A stretch of DNA of 64,000 nucleotides from Luteimonas viscosa (lineage in GTDB: Bacteria; Pseudomonadota; Gammaproteobacteria; Xanthomonadales; Xanthomonadaceae), in NCBI RefSeq assembly GCF_008244685.1, contig NZ_VTFT01000001.1, positions 661,248 through 725,247 on the forward strand, read 5' to 3'. Within the stretch, counting starts at the first letter, position 1. Each line of letters begins with the position of its first letter. Below are positions 47,197-56,048 of the stretch, in pieces. The notes under the pieces are model-generated. The model was given only the letters and a program-made list of their open reading frames with translations, ran no database searches and was not told where the DNA came from. The position numbers and the translations under genes were made by a program.

Positions 47197-47308
47197 CCAC
47201 GTCCCGTCGCCGGAGGGTCGCGGCAAGCGCGCCATGGATGGCGCGCGCCCGAGTCAGGGCAGGATGCCCTGACCGAGGGAAGAGCGGCCCTCCGGCGACG
47301 GGGCGTGG
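47197..47308. repeat. Structured intergenic repeat with outer stem and two hairpins
   Basis: A 25-bp outer stem (47197-47221 with 47284-47308, two mismatches) encloses two perfect hairpins: GCGCGCCAT/ATGGCGCGC at 47227-47246 and TCAGGGCA/TGCCCTGA at 47254-47272. The cloverleaf-like layout suggests a dispersed, MITE-like or REP-like element of this lineage. Confidence 0.72.
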
Positions 47309-47420
47309 CGTCCTTCCGAAGAAGGTTCACAAAGGACATTCGCGACGAAGACGTAGCGACGGAGCAAAAAAAAAGCGCCGCAGACCATCCAGGCACCCGA
47401 CGCCGTTGTTGCGCCGGACC

Positions 47421-47434
47421 GACACAAATGTGTC
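47421..47434. promoter_or_regulatory. 14-bp palindrome upstream of gspC, candidate operator
   Basis: GACACA-AA-TGTGTC is a perfect inverted repeat about 76 bases before the gspC start. It is next to TGTCA and CTGTCAC half-sites. It could be a regulator site for the secretion operon; the protein that would bind it is unknown. Confidence 0.45.
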
Positions 47435-47509
47435 AGCTGAAATTCCCCTGTCACAAAACCTTCGCATCCTGTCGCGACGGCGCCGAACGCGCGCCATGAA
47501 CGTCGACCC

Positions 47510-48337
47510 GTGCCCACATTCCCGCCCCTTCGCGATCCGCATGCAGTGCTGGCCAGGCTCGGCGGCACCGACTCGCTGATCCGCCTCGCCGAAGTCGCGG
47601 TCGTCGTCCTGCTCGCCTTCCAGTGCGCCCGACTGGCCTGGCTGCTGCTGCCCCCCGCATCGCTCGGGAGGATGCCGGGCACTGCGATGGGCGTGGTCGC
47701 GCCGCGACCCGAGCGCCTGGCCATCGATGCCTTCCACCCGGCGCCTGCGACCGCTGCGACGGCGGACGCGTCCGGATTGCGGCTCCATGCGCTGCGCAGC
47801 GGTACCGGAGGCGGCAGCGCCATCGTGGCCGGTCGCGATGGCACGCAGCGGTCGTATGCCGTCGGCGAGGAAATCGTGCCGGGCGTGGTCCTGGCGGATG
47901 TGCGCGCGGACCACGCGATCCTGGAATCCGGTGGCCGCAGGACCGAACTGCGCTTCCCAGTCGCTGCCGCACCCACGCGCCCGCGCGCAGCGGCGCCGAT
48001 CGCGACGCGCGCGGTTCGCGCACGGACGACCCCTGTCTCCGCTGCGCCGACAGCCACGATCGATCCCGCACAGCTGCTGGCCGAAGCCGGGCTGCGACCG
48101 ATCGACGCCGGCGGCGGCGAGGCGGGCTACACCGTGATTCCCCGCGGCGACGGCGCGGTCCTGCGCCAGGCCGGACTGGAGGCCGGCGACGTGCTGCTGT
48201 CGGTCAACGGCCAGGCCCTCACGCCCGAGCGCTACGCCGAACTCGGCGACAGCCTCGCCGATGCGGCCACCATCACCCTCACCTACCGGCGCGACGGACA
48301 GGTCCGCACCGCGACCCTGCAGGCACCCACACCGTGA
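47510..48337 (+). CDS. gspC: Type II secretion protein C (inner-membrane clamp)
   Basis: A 275-residue bitopic protein and first gene of the operon. A single membrane span (about residues 24-48, LAEVAVVVLLAFQCARLAWLLL) is followed by an HR domain (GGGSAIVAGRDGTQRSYAVGEEIVPGVVLADV) that binds GspD. The C-terminal PDZ domain carries GAVLRQAGLEAGDVLLSVNGQAL. It links the inner-membrane platform to the secretin. The start is a GTG at 47510; a nearby ATG is out of frame. Its stop overlaps the gspD start (GTGA). Confidence 0.88.
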   Translation: MPTFPPLRDPHAVLARLGGTDSLIRLAEVAVVVLLAFQCARLAWLLLPPASLGRMPGTAMGVVAPRPERLAIDAFHPAPATAATADASGLRLHALRSGTGGGSAIVAGRDGTQRSYAVGEEIVPGVVLADVRADHAILESGGRRTELRFPVAAAPTRPRAAAPIATRAVRARTTPVSAAPTATIDPAQLLAEAGLRPIDAGGGEAGYTVIPRGDGAVLRQAGLEAGDVLLSVNGQALTPERYAELGDSLADAATITLTYRRDGQVRTATLQAPTP

Positions 48338-50406
48338 AGCAGCGACTGTTCGCCACCGCGCTCGCGTGCGCGCTGGTCCTCCCGCCCGCGCCCGGCGCGC
48401 TCGCCCAGGCCACTTCCGGCGTGACCGCGCAGGATGCCGACATCCGCGCCTTCATCCAGGACGTGGCGCGCGCCACCGGCACCACCTTCATCATCGATCC
48501 CGCCGTGCAGGGCAGCGTCAACATCACCCGCGACGTGACGATGGACGAGGCCGAACTGCTCGGCGTGCTGCTGGCGGTGCTGCGCGCGAACGGCCTGGTC
48601 GCGGTATCCGCCGGCCCGGGCGCCTATCGTGTCGTGCCCGACACCGCTGCCGCGCAGCTCCCCGGCAGCGGCATGGGCGGCTCGGCCTTCACCACCCAGG
48701 TGCTGCCGCTGTCGAGCGTGGACGCGCGCATCGCCGCCGAGACGCTCAAGCCGCTGGTGGGCCGCGGCGGCGTGGTCGTGCCCACGCCGCAGGGCAATGC
48801 GTTGCTGATCGCCGACTACGCCGACAATATCCGCCGCATCCGCGGCCTGGTGGCGCAGATCGACAGCGACACCGCCGGCATCGACACGGTGACGCTGCGC
48901 AACAGTTCGGCGCGCGAAGTCGCGACCACGGTCAACCAGCTGTTCGGCGGCGGCGAAGCCCGCGGCGGCCAGCTTTCGATCCAGCCGGTGGAAGGCAGCA
49001 ACTCGATCGTCGTCCGTGGCGCGCCGTCGGCGGTGCAGCGGGTGGTGCAGACCATCCTCGAACTCGACCGCCGCGCCGAGCGCACCGGCGGCGTGCGCGT
49101 GGTCCGCCTGCAGCACGCCAGCGCGGAACAGCTGCTGCCGGTGCTGCAGCAGCTGGTCGGGCAGTCGCCCGACGGCGAGGACGGCGCCGGCACGGTCGCC
49201 GCGAGCGCGGCGAACCCCGACGCGACGGCCGCGCAGGTGATCACCGCCGTGCCCGGCAAGCGCCCCACCATCGTCCGCTACCCGGGTTCGAATTCGCTGA
49301 TCATCAACGCCGATCCGGAGACCCAGCGCCTGCTGGTGGACGTGATCACCCAGCTCGACACGCGCCGCGAACAGGTGCTGGTGGAAGCGATCGTGGTCGA
49401 GATTTCCGACAACGCCGCCCGCCGTCTCGGCGCGCAGCTGCTGATCGCCGGCAAGGAGGGCAGCAACATCCCCTTCCTCGCCACCCAGTACCCGGGCGCC
49501 AGCCCGGGGATCATGCCGCTGGCCGGAGGCTGGTACGCCGAGCAACGCCGCCGCGAAGGCGACGACGAGGACGACGACGACGGCGCGCTCGAACTCGCCC
49601 GCCGCGCCGCCATCCAGTCGCTGCTGGGCATCAACGGCGCGCTGGCCGGCATCGCCGGCAGCAACGACAACGCCACCTTCGGCCTGATCATCGACGCGGT
49701 GAACAGCGATACCGCCTCCAACCTGCTGTCCACGCCGTCGATCCTGACCCTGGACAACGAAGAGGCGCGGATCCTGGTCGGCCAGGAAGTGCCGACCACC
49801 ACCGGCGAGGTGCTGGGCGACAGCAACAGCAATCCGTTCCGCACCATCCAGCGGCAGGACGTGGGCATCCAGCTCGAGGTCACGCCGCAGATCAACGCCG
49901 GCGGCGGCATCACCCTCACCCTGCGCCAGGAGGTCTCGTCGATCGCCGGTCCGGTCAGCGAGGACTTCGCCGAGCTGGTGCTCAACAAGCGCGAGGTCGA
50001 GACCCGGGTGCTGGTGGACGACGGCGAGATCGTCGCCCTCGGCGGCCTGCTCGACCAGAACGACCGCAATACGGTGTCGAAGGTGCCGCTGCTGGGCGAC
50101 ATCCCGATCGTGGGCCAGCTGTTCCGCCACCGCTCGCGCTCGCGCGACAAGACCAACCTGATGGTGTTCATCCGTCCGACCATCGTGCGCAGCACGGCCG
50201 ATGCACAGGCGATGAGCGCCAACCGCTACGGCTACATGCGCGGCCAGATGCCGGTCATGGGCGAACGCGAGAACGCGCTGGACGAACTGGTGCGCGAGTA
50301 CCTGCGCACCGCGCCACCCGCGATGCCTTCCCCGGCGCCTGCGGCGACCGTGCCGGCTCCCGTCGCCCCGGCGGAGGCGCCTGCCGGCAACGGCGAGACG
50401 CGATGA
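48334..50406 (+). CDS. gspD: Type II secretion secretin D
   Basis: A 690-residue outer-membrane secretin. The signal peptide is followed by N0-N3 domains (VTAQDADIRAFIQDVARATG, TLRNSSAREVATTVNQLF) and the C-terminal secretin domain with VLVEAIVVEISDNAARRLG, LSTPSILTLDNEEARILVGQ and LLGDIPIVGQLFRHRS. An acidic insert (EGDDEDDDDGAL) lies in the secretin domain. A C-terminal tail of Pro/Ala after LVREYL may be the pilotin contact; no pilotin gene is in this window. Translation starts with GTG overlapping the gspC stop. Confidence 0.95.
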   Translation: MKQRLFATALACALVLPPAPGALAQATSGVTAQDADIRAFIQDVARATGTTFIIDPAVQGSVNITRDVTMDEAELLGVLLAVLRANGLVAVSAGPGAYRVVPDTAAAQLPGSGMGGSAFTTQVLPLSSVDARIAAETLKPLVGRGGVVVPTPQGNALLIADYADNIRRIRGLVAQIDSDTAGIDTVTLRNSSAREVATTVNQLFGGGEARGGQLSIQPVEGSNSIVVRGAPSAVQRVVQTILELDRRAERTGGVRVVRLQHASAEQLLPVLQQLVGQSPDGEDGAGTVAASAANPDATAAQVITAVPGKRPTIVRYPGSNSLIINADPETQRLLVDVITQLDTRREQVLVEAIVVEISDNAARRLGAQLLIAGKEGSNIPFLATQYPGASPGIMPLAGGWYAEQRRREGDDEDDDDGALELARRAAIQSLLGINGALAGIAGSNDNATFGLIIDAVNSDTASNLLSTPSILTLDNEEARILVGQEVPTTTGEVLGDSNSNPFRTIQRQDVGIQLEVTPQINAGGGITLTLRQEVSSIAGPVSEDFAELVLNKREVETRVLVDDGEIVALGGLLDQNDRNTVSKVPLLGDIPIVGQLFRHRSRSRDKTNLMVFIRPTIVRSTADAQAMSANRYGYMRGQMPVMGERENALDELVREYLRTAPPAMPSPAPAATVPAPVAPAEAPAGNGETR

Positions 50407-51890
50407 GCGATCCCCTGCCCGCCTTCGACTATGCCTTCGCCAAGCACCAGGGTCTCGTGCTGCTGGCGCTGGGCGATCGTGCACGCGTCGGCCTGCGCGA
50501 GGACGCGGATCCGGCCGCACTGCTGGAGGCGCGCCGCAGCCTCGGCGTCGAACTCGATGTCGAGGTGCTGCCGCGCGCCAGCTTCGACCGCCGCCTGTCC
50601 GAGCTCTACGCCGACGCCGCGCTGGCCGGCGGCGCCGGCGAACTCGCGCTGCCGGGCGACCTCGATGCGCTCGCCGGCGACCTCCCCGCCACCGCCGATC
50701 TGCTCGACGCCCGCGACGACGCGCCGGTGATCCGCCTGATCAACGGCCTGATCGCCGAGGCCACGCGCATCGGCGCCTCCGACGTGCACATCGAACCGTT
50801 CGAATCGGCCCTGGTGGTGCGCATGCGCGTCGACGGCGTGATGCGCGAGGCGCTGCGCCTGCCCGGGCGCATCGCGCCGCTGCTGGTCTCGCGCGTGAAA
50901 GTGATGGCGCGCCTGGACATCGCCGAGAAGCGGCTGCCGCAGGACGGCCGCATCGGCCTGACCATGGGCAGCAAGGCGCTCGACGTGCGCGTGTCCACGC
51001 TGCCTGCGCGCGGCGGCGAGCGCGTGGTCATGCGCATCCTCGACAAGGACCAGCGCACGCTGACGCTGGAGGGACTGGGCATGCAGCCCGCGGTGCTCGA
51101 GGCGCTGCGGCGCGCGCTGCGCGTGCCCAACGGCATCGTCCTGGTCACCGGCCCCACCGGCGCGGGCAAGACCACGACGCTGTATTCCGCGCTGGCCGCG
51201 CTCAACGACGGCCGCCGCAACATCCTCACGGTCGAGGATCCGGTGGAATACGCCATCGACGGCGTCGGCCAGACCCAGGTCAACGCGCGCGTGGGCATGA
51301 GCTTCGCCGCCGGCCTGCGCGCGATCCTGCGCCAGGACCCGGACGTGGTGATGGTCGGCGAAGTGCGCGACCCCGAGACCGCGCAGATCGCGGTCCAGGC
51401 CAGCCTCACCGGCCACCTGGTGCTCTCGACCGTGCACACCAACGACGCGCCGGGCGCGGTGACGCGCCTGCGCGACATGGGCATCGAGCCGTTCCTGCTC
51501 GCCTCCAGCCTGCGCCTGGTGCTGGCGCAGCGCCTGCTGCGCCGGCTGTGCACCGCCTGCCGCCAGCCGATGGCGGCCGACGCGGCCGCGGCCGCGCTGC
51601 TCGGCGATGATGCCGCCGGCGCAACGCTGTACCGCGCGAACGGCTGCGCGCAATGCAGCCACACCGGCTATGCCGGGCGAATGGGCATCCACGAGGCGCT
51701 GGAAGTCGACGAGCGCATGCGCCAGCTGATCGGCGCCAGCGCCGACGAGGATGCGCTGGCCGCTGCCGCCTTCGCGCGCGCAGGGCGCCTGGGCGACGCC
51801 GCGCGCGCGGCCGTGCTGCGCGGCGACACCACGCTCGAGGAAGCCATGCGCGTGACCCGCCAGGAGCTGCAGGACCATGGCGGCGTTTGA
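50403..51890 (+). CDS. gspE: Type II secretion ATPase E
   Basis: A 495-residue cytoplasmic ATPase that powers pseudopilus assembly. Motifs: Walker A GPTGAGKTTTLYS, Asp box ILTVEDPVEYAIDG, Walker B RQDPDVVMVGEVRDPETA and His box HLVLSTVHTNDAPGA. The zinc-binding cysteines CTACRQ and CAQCSH form the tetracysteine domain typical of GspE. The start ATG overlaps the gspD stop. Its 3' end overlaps gspF by 14 bases. Confidence 0.96.
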   Translation: MSDPLPAFDYAFAKHQGLVLLALGDRARVGLREDADPAALLEARRSLGVELDVEVLPRASFDRRLSELYADAALAGGAGELALPGDLDALAGDLPATADLLDARDDAPVIRLINGLIAEATRIGASDVHIEPFESALVVRMRVDGVMREALRLPGRIAPLLVSRVKVMARLDIAEKRLPQDGRIGLTMGSKALDVRVSTLPARGGERVVMRILDKDQRTLTLEGLGMQPAVLEALRRALRVPNGIVLVTGPTGAGKTTTLYSALAALNDGRRNILTVEDPVEYAIDGVGQTQVNARVGMSFAAGLRAILRQDPDVVMVGEVRDPETAQIAVQASLTGHLVLSTVHTNDAPGAVTRLRDMGIEPFLLASSLRLVLAQRLLRRLCTACRQPMAADAAAAALLGDDAAGATLYRANGCAQCSHTGYAGRMGIHEALEVDERMRQLIGASADEDALAAAAFARAGRLGDAARAAVLRGDTTLEEAMRVTRQELQDHGGV

Positions 51891-53082
51891 GTATTCGGCG
51901 CTCGACGTCCACGGACGCAGCCGCGAGGGCGCGCTCGATGCGGGCAACGCCGCGGAGGCGCGCCGACTGCTGCAGGGCCGCAAGCTGCTGCCGGTCCGCA
52001 TCGAGCCTGCCAGCACCCGCGCCGGGCAGGCCACGTCCCGCCGCGGCCGCTTCAGCGCCAAGGACCTGACCCTGCTCACGCGCCAGCTCGCGACCCTCGT
52101 TGCGGTGGCGCCGCTGGAGGAAGCGCTGCGCACCATCGGCAGCCAGTCCGAACGCGCGCCGGTGCGGCGGGTGGTGATGGCCACGCACGCACGCGTGGTC
52201 GAAGGCTTCCGCCTGTCCGCTGCCATGGCGCGCGAACCGCGGGCCTTTCCGCCGTTGTACCGCGCCATGGTCGCCGCCGGCGAAGGCACGGGCGCCCTTC
52301 CCGCGATCCTCGAGCGCCTCGCCGACCTGCACGAGCGCGACCAGCAGGTCCGCGGCAAGCTCGTCTCCGCCCTGGTGTACCCGGCCGCGCTCGCGGTCAC
52401 CGCGGTGGGCGTGGTGATCGCGCTGATGGTGTTCGTGGTGCCGAAGGTGGTGGAGCAGTTCGAGTCGATGGGCCGGCAGCTGCCGCTGCTCACGCGCATC
52501 GTGATCGGCGTATCGGAGGCGCTTTCGACCTGGTGGCTGCCACTGCTGGCGTTGCTGGCCGTGGCCGTGATCGCCACCGCGCGCCTGCTGCGCCGGCCGG
52601 CGATCCGCCGCCGCGCGGATGCCGCGCTGCTGCGCCTGCCGCTGCTCGGCCGGCTGCTGCGCGACGTCCACGCCGCGCGCATGGCGCGCACCCTGGCGAC
52701 CATGTCCGACAGCGGCCTGCCGCTGATCGAAGGCCTGGCGATCACCGCGCGCACCGTCGGCAACACGGTCCTGCGCGAGGCCACCGAAGCGATGGTCGAG
52801 GTGATCCGCGAGGGCGGCAGCCTGTCGAACGCGATGAAGCGCGCCGCGGTGTTCCCGCCGACCCTGCTGTACATGGCCACCAGCGGCGAGGACAGCGGCC
52901 GCCTGGCGCCGATGCTCGATCGCGCGGCCGATTACCTCGAACGCGAGTTCAACACCTTCACCACGGCGGCGATGAGCCTGCTCGAACCCCTGATCATCAT
53001 CGTGCTGGGCGCGATGGTGGCGGTGATCGTGCTCGCCATCCTGCTGCCGATCCTGCAGTTCAACGCCCTCGTGGCCGGCTGA
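51877..53082 (+). CDS. gspF: Type II secretion inner-membrane platform protein F
   Basis: A 401-residue polytopic platform protein with two GspF domains and three membrane spans (about residues 165-190, 215-235 and 370-395). FEYSALDVHGRSREGALDA, LTRQLATLVAVAPLEEAL and LPLIEGLAI are family motifs, as is the C-terminal PLIIIVLGAMVAVIVLAILLP. It connects GspE with the pseudopilus base. It starts inside the gspE gene (14-base overlap) and gspG begins 12 bases after it. Confidence 0.95.
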   Translation: MAAFEYSALDVHGRSREGALDAGNAAEARRLLQGRKLLPVRIEPASTRAGQATSRRGRFSAKDLTLLTRQLATLVAVAPLEEALRTIGSQSERAPVRRVVMATHARVVEGFRLSAAMAREPRAFPPLYRAMVAAGEGTGALPAILERLADLHERDQQVRGKLVSALVYPAALAVTAVGVVIALMVFVVPKVVEQFESMGRQLPLLTRIVIGVSEALSTWWLPLLALLAVAVIATARLLRRPAIRRRADAALLRLPLLGRLLRDVHAARMARTLATMSDSGLPLIEGLAITARTVGNTVLREATEAMVEVIREGGSLSNAMKRAAVFPPTLLYMATSGEDSGRLAPMLDRAADYLEREFNTFTTAAMSLLEPLIIIVLGAMVAVIVLAILLPILQFNALVAG

Positions 53083-53094
53083 CCGGAGGCCCCC

Positions 53095-53544
53095 ATGCAC
53101 CGCCGCAACACCCGTCCGTTCCCCTCCCGCCGTGCCGCCGGCTTCACCCTGGTCGAGCTGATGGTGGCGATCGTCATCATCGGACTGCTGTCGACGGTGG
53201 TGATGATCAACGTCATGCCCAGCCAGGACCGCGCCATGACCGAGAAGGCGCGCGCCGACATCTCCGTACTGGAACAGGCGCTGGAAACCTACCGCCTCGA
53301 CAACCTCGCCTATCCCACCCCTGCGCAGGGTCTGGACGCGCTGCTCAGCGCGCCTTCGGGACTCGCGCGTCCGGAGCGCTACCGCAAGGGAGGCTACATC
53401 CGCCGCCTGCCCGAGGACCCGTGGGGCAATGCCTACCAGTACCGCCAGCCCGGCCGCAGCGGCGGCTTCGACGTGTACTCGTTCGGCGCCGACGGTGCCG
53501 AGGGCGGCGAAGGCGACGACGCCGACATCGGCAACTGGCGCTGA
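53095..53544 (+). CDS. gspG: Type II secretion major pseudopilin G
   Basis: A 149-residue pseudopilin. The prepilin peptidase site is RAAG/FTLVELMVAIVIIGLLST, cleaved and N-methylated before Phe, with the conserved Glu at +5. The C-terminal part shows the GspG block YPTPAQGLDALLSAPSG, LPEDPWGNAYQYR and the calcium-site region FDVYSFGADGAEGGEGDDADIGNW. It forms the shaft of the pseudopilus. The prepilin peptidase gene (gspO/pilD) is not in this window. Confidence 0.96.
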   Translation: MHRRNTRPFPSRRAAGFTLVELMVAIVIIGLLSTVVMINVMPSQDRAMTEKARADISVLEQALETYRLDNLAYPTPAQGLDALLSAPSGLARPERYRKGGYIRRLPEDPWGNAYQYRQPGRSGGFDVYSFGADGAEGGEGDDADIGNWR

Positions 53545-53553
53545 AGGCCCGCC

Positions 53554-54006
53554 ATGCGGCGCGCGCGCGGATTCACCCTGGTCGAGCTGATGGTGGTGCT
53601 GGCCGTCATCGGTCTGGCCGGCGGCGCCGTGGCGCTGACGTTGCCGTCCGGTGACGATGACCCGGTGCACGAGGCGGAGACCTTCGCCGCGCGCCTGGCG
53701 CACGCGCGCGACGAGGCCATCTTGGGGATGCGCACCGTGGAGGTGGGCGTCACCGCGCGTGGCTACGGATTCTCGCATCGCCGCTTCGAGGGCTGGCAGC
53801 CTCTGCAAGGTCGCGCCTTCGCCGCCGTGGACTGGGCCGCGGGAACCCGGCCGCAATTGCCCCGCCGCGATGCACGGATCGCATTCCGCTTCGATCCGAC
53901 CGGCGCGACGGAACCCGCGAGCCTGGTGCTGCTTCGCGACGGGCGCCGCGTGCGCGTGTCGGTCGACGGTGGCGGCGCGGTGGCGATCGATGGCCTTGCG
54001 CGCTGA
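53554..54006 (+). CDS. gspH: Type II secretion minor pseudopilin H
   Basis: A 150-residue minor pseudopilin with a short leader MRRARG before FTLVELMVVLAVIGLAGGAV. The mature domain carries EAETFAARLAHARDEAILGMRTVEVGVT, typical of GspH. The gspI start lies inside its 3' end. Confidence 0.91.
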   Translation: MRRARGFTLVELMVVLAVIGLAGGAVALTLPSGDDDPVHEAETFAARLAHARDEAILGMRTVEVGVTARGYGFSHRRFEGWQPLQGRAFAAVDWAAGTRPQLPRRDARIAFRFDPTGATEPASLVLLRDGRRVRVSVDGGGAVAIDGLAR

Positions 54007-54415
54007 CTCCGGCGCGGCGCGCCGCTGCGAGCCACGCGACCGCGGCCGCATCCGCGCGCGTGCCGGCTTCTCGCTGATCGAGATGCTGGTGGCGCTGGTG
54101 GTGTTCGCGCTCGCGGTGCTCGGGCTGCTGAACCTCGCCGGGGAAAGCACCCGCACCGCAGTGGCGATCGAGGAGCGCGTGCTGGCCGCGGTGGTGGCCG
54201 ACAACGTCGCGGTCGAGGCCGCCACCCTGGACGTGCGCGCGCTCGCGGACGAGGCCAGTGGCCGCGAGCACGCCGGCGGCCGCGACTGGCGCTGGACACG
54301 CACCACCGCGCCCACCGCCGACCCGGCGCTGCTACGCGTGGACATCCGTGTCTCGCCGCCGGGGGAATCGCGCGTGGCAGCCGAGCTCGCGCTGTTCCGG
54401 AGCCTGCCGCGATGA
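53990..54415 (+). CDS. gspI: Type II secretion minor pseudopilin I
   Basis: A 141-residue minor pseudopilin. The leader is unusually long (about 25 residues, if the ATG at 53990 is the start) and ends at the RARAG/FSLIEMLVALVVFALAVLGLLN cleavage site. The LAGES and W-R-W block (DWRWTRTTAPTADPALLRVDI) is typical of GspI. It overlaps gspH by 17 bases and its stop overlaps the gspJ start by four. A later start would shorten the leader. Confidence 0.88.
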   Translation: MALRADSGAARRCEPRDRGRIRARAGFSLIEMLVALVVFALAVLGLLNLAGESTRTAVAIEERVLAAVVADNVAVEAATLDVRALADEASGREHAGGRDWRWTRTTAPTADPALLRVDIRVSPPGESRVAAELALFRSLPR

Positions 54416-55029
54416 GCCTCGTGCGCCATCGCACGCGCAACACGGCACGCGGCTTCACCCTGCTCGAAGTCATGGCCGCGCTCGCACTGTTCGGCCTGAT
54501 CGCGGCCGCCGGGGTTGCGGTGATGGGCCATGCCGCCGACAGCCAGCGCATCCTGCGCGGGCGCATGGATCGCCTCGGCGAATTCCAGCGCGCGCGTGCC
54601 CTGCTCCGCGCCGACCTTTCGCAGGCGGCGGTACGCCTGGTGCGGCGCGCCGACGGCAGCAGCACGCGCGACGCCTTCGTCGGCGGCCGTCCGGACGAGT
54701 CGGGGCCGCTGTTCGCATTCGTCCGCCGTGGCCACGAGAATCCCGGGGCCGGCGCGCGTGCCTCGCTGCAGTACGTCGAGTACCGCATCGTCGACGGTCG
54801 CCTGGAACGCAGCGCGCGCGCAGCCGTCGACGGCGCCGCGCCACCGCCGGCACGGGTGCTGCTCGACGGCATCACCGCCGCGCGCGTGGCCTACCTCGGC
54901 GACGACACCTGGAACGACGGCTGGCACGGCGGCGCCACTTCGCTGCCGCAGGCGGTGGAACTGGAGCTGGAACTCGACGGCATCGGCCAGGTGCGCCAGC
55001 GGTTCCTGCTGCCCGGGGTCGCGCCGTGA
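54412..55029 (+). CDS. gspJ: Type II secretion minor pseudopilin J
   Basis: A 205-residue minor pseudopilin with cleavage site TARG/FTLLEVMAALALFGLIAAAG. Family motifs are RARALLRADLSQAAVRLVR and VEYRIVDGRLERSARAAVDG. It forms the tip complex with GspI, GspK and GspH. Starts and stops overlap with neighbours (ATGA before, GTGA after). Confidence 0.91.
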   Translation: MSLVRHRTRNTARGFTLLEVMAALALFGLIAAAGVAVMGHAADSQRILRGRMDRLGEFQRARALLRADLSQAAVRLVRRADGSSTRDAFVGGRPDESGPLFAFVRRGHENPGAGARASLQYVEYRIVDGRLERSARAAVDGAAPPPARVLLDGITAARVAYLGDDTWNDGWHGGATSLPQAVELELELDGIGQVRQRFLLPGVAP

Positions 55030-56048
55030 ACCGCGCGCATCGCTTCCGCACCGCCCGGGATGGCGGCCACGTCGCGACCCGTGCGGCTGCGACGCAATGC
55101 GGTGCCGCCCTGCTCACCGTCCTCCTGCTGATCGCGGTGATGACGGTGCTGCTGGTGTCGGTCATGGACGACATCCGCTTCGGCCTGCGCCGCACCGGCA
55201 ACGCCCAGGCCCTTGCGCAGGCGCAGTGGTACGCGCTGGGCAGCGAGGAACTGGCGCGCACGCGCATCCGCCAGCTCGAGCGCGGCGACGGTCGCACCAC
55301 GCTCGAGGGAGGCTGGAACGGCCGTCCGTTCGTGTTTCCCATCGACGGCGGCGTGATGCGCGTGCGGCTGGACGATGCCAGCGCCTGTTTCAACCTCAAC
55401 AGCGTGGTCGAGGGGGCCGCCGGCCAGTGGTCGCGGCGCGAAACCGGCGCACGCCAGTACATCGCATTGCTGCGGGCGCTGGAGTTCACGCCCGAGCAGG
55501 CCAACGCGATGACCGACGCCCTGGTCGACTGGATCGACAGCGACCAGATGCCCGGCGCCGCCGGCGCCGAGGACGCGGCCTACGCCTCGCGCGGTCCGGG
55601 CTACCGCACTTCGGGCACGTTGCTGGCAGAGGCAAGCGAACTGCGCGCGATCGCCGGCCACGATGCGGCCAGCTATGCGCGCCTGCGTCCGCACGTGTGC
55701 GCGCATCCCGACAACGCCTTGTCGCCACTCAACATCAACACGCTGGAAGCGGAGGATGCGGTGATGCTGGCGATGGTCAGCGACCTCGCGCTCGATCCCG
55801 CCGCCGCGCGCCGCGTGATCGCCGCGCGCCCCGCTGGCGGCTGGCGCGACCTGGCGGTTTTTTCGCAAGCGGTCGTCGCGCCGCTTCCCGACCACGTGCT
55901 GCAGCAGCTGCGCCTGCGCACCCGCTATTTCGCGCTGCACACCGAAGTGGAATACGACGGCGCAGAGCTGGTGCTCAGCGCGCTGCTGGACAGCGACTCC
56001 CACGGCCCCGTGCGTCTGCTCGCACGGCGATGGACGCACGACGAATGA
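55026..56048 (+). CDS. gspK: Type II secretion minor pseudopilin K
   Basis: A 340-residue pseudopilin, the largest of the tip complex. The site is CG/AALLTVLLLIAVMTVLLVSVM, with Thr instead of Glu at +5 as is usual for GspK. SACFNLNSVV, ALVDWIDSDQMPGAAGAEDAAY and LNINTLEAEDAVML are characteristic, the last two lying in the helical insert domain. The start is a GTG overlapping the gspJ stop, which gives a leader of about 27 residues. Confidence 0.92.
   Translation: MNRAHRFRTARDGGHVATRAAATQCGAALLTVLLLIAVMTVLLVSVMDDIRFGLRRTGNAQALAQAQWYALGSEELARTRIRQLERGDGRTTLEGGWNGRPFVFPIDGGVMRVRLDDASACFNLNSVVEGAAGQWSRRETGARQYIALLRALEFTPEQANAMTDALVDWIDSDQMPGAAGAEDAAYASRGPGYRTSGTLLAEASELRAIAGHDAASYARLRPHVCAHPDNALSPLNINTLEAEDAVMLAMVSDLALDPAAARRVIAARPAGGWRDLAVFSQAVVAPLPDHVLQQLRLRTRYFALHTEVEYDGAELVLSALLDSDSHGPVRLLARRWTHDE

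Larger units (their letters stand above)
46926..47509. other. Intergenic region upstream of the type II secretion operon
   Basis: 584 bases without a supported gene. It holds a structured three-arm repeat (47197-47308), a palindrome (47421-47434), an A-rich run (47368-47376) and a CTGTCAC Pho half-site at 47448. A minus-strand frame across 46911-47396 is a translation of the repeat and has no features of a real protein. Confidence 0.6.

Noticed and set aside
46911-47396. 161-residue minus-strand open frame before gspC
   Set aside because: Its sequence is a translation of the structured intergenic repeat and has no start signal.
47448-47465. Full Pho box at the gspC promoter
   Set aside because: Only the first half (CTGTCAC) matches; the second half (CCTTCGC) does not, so it is kept only as a half-site.
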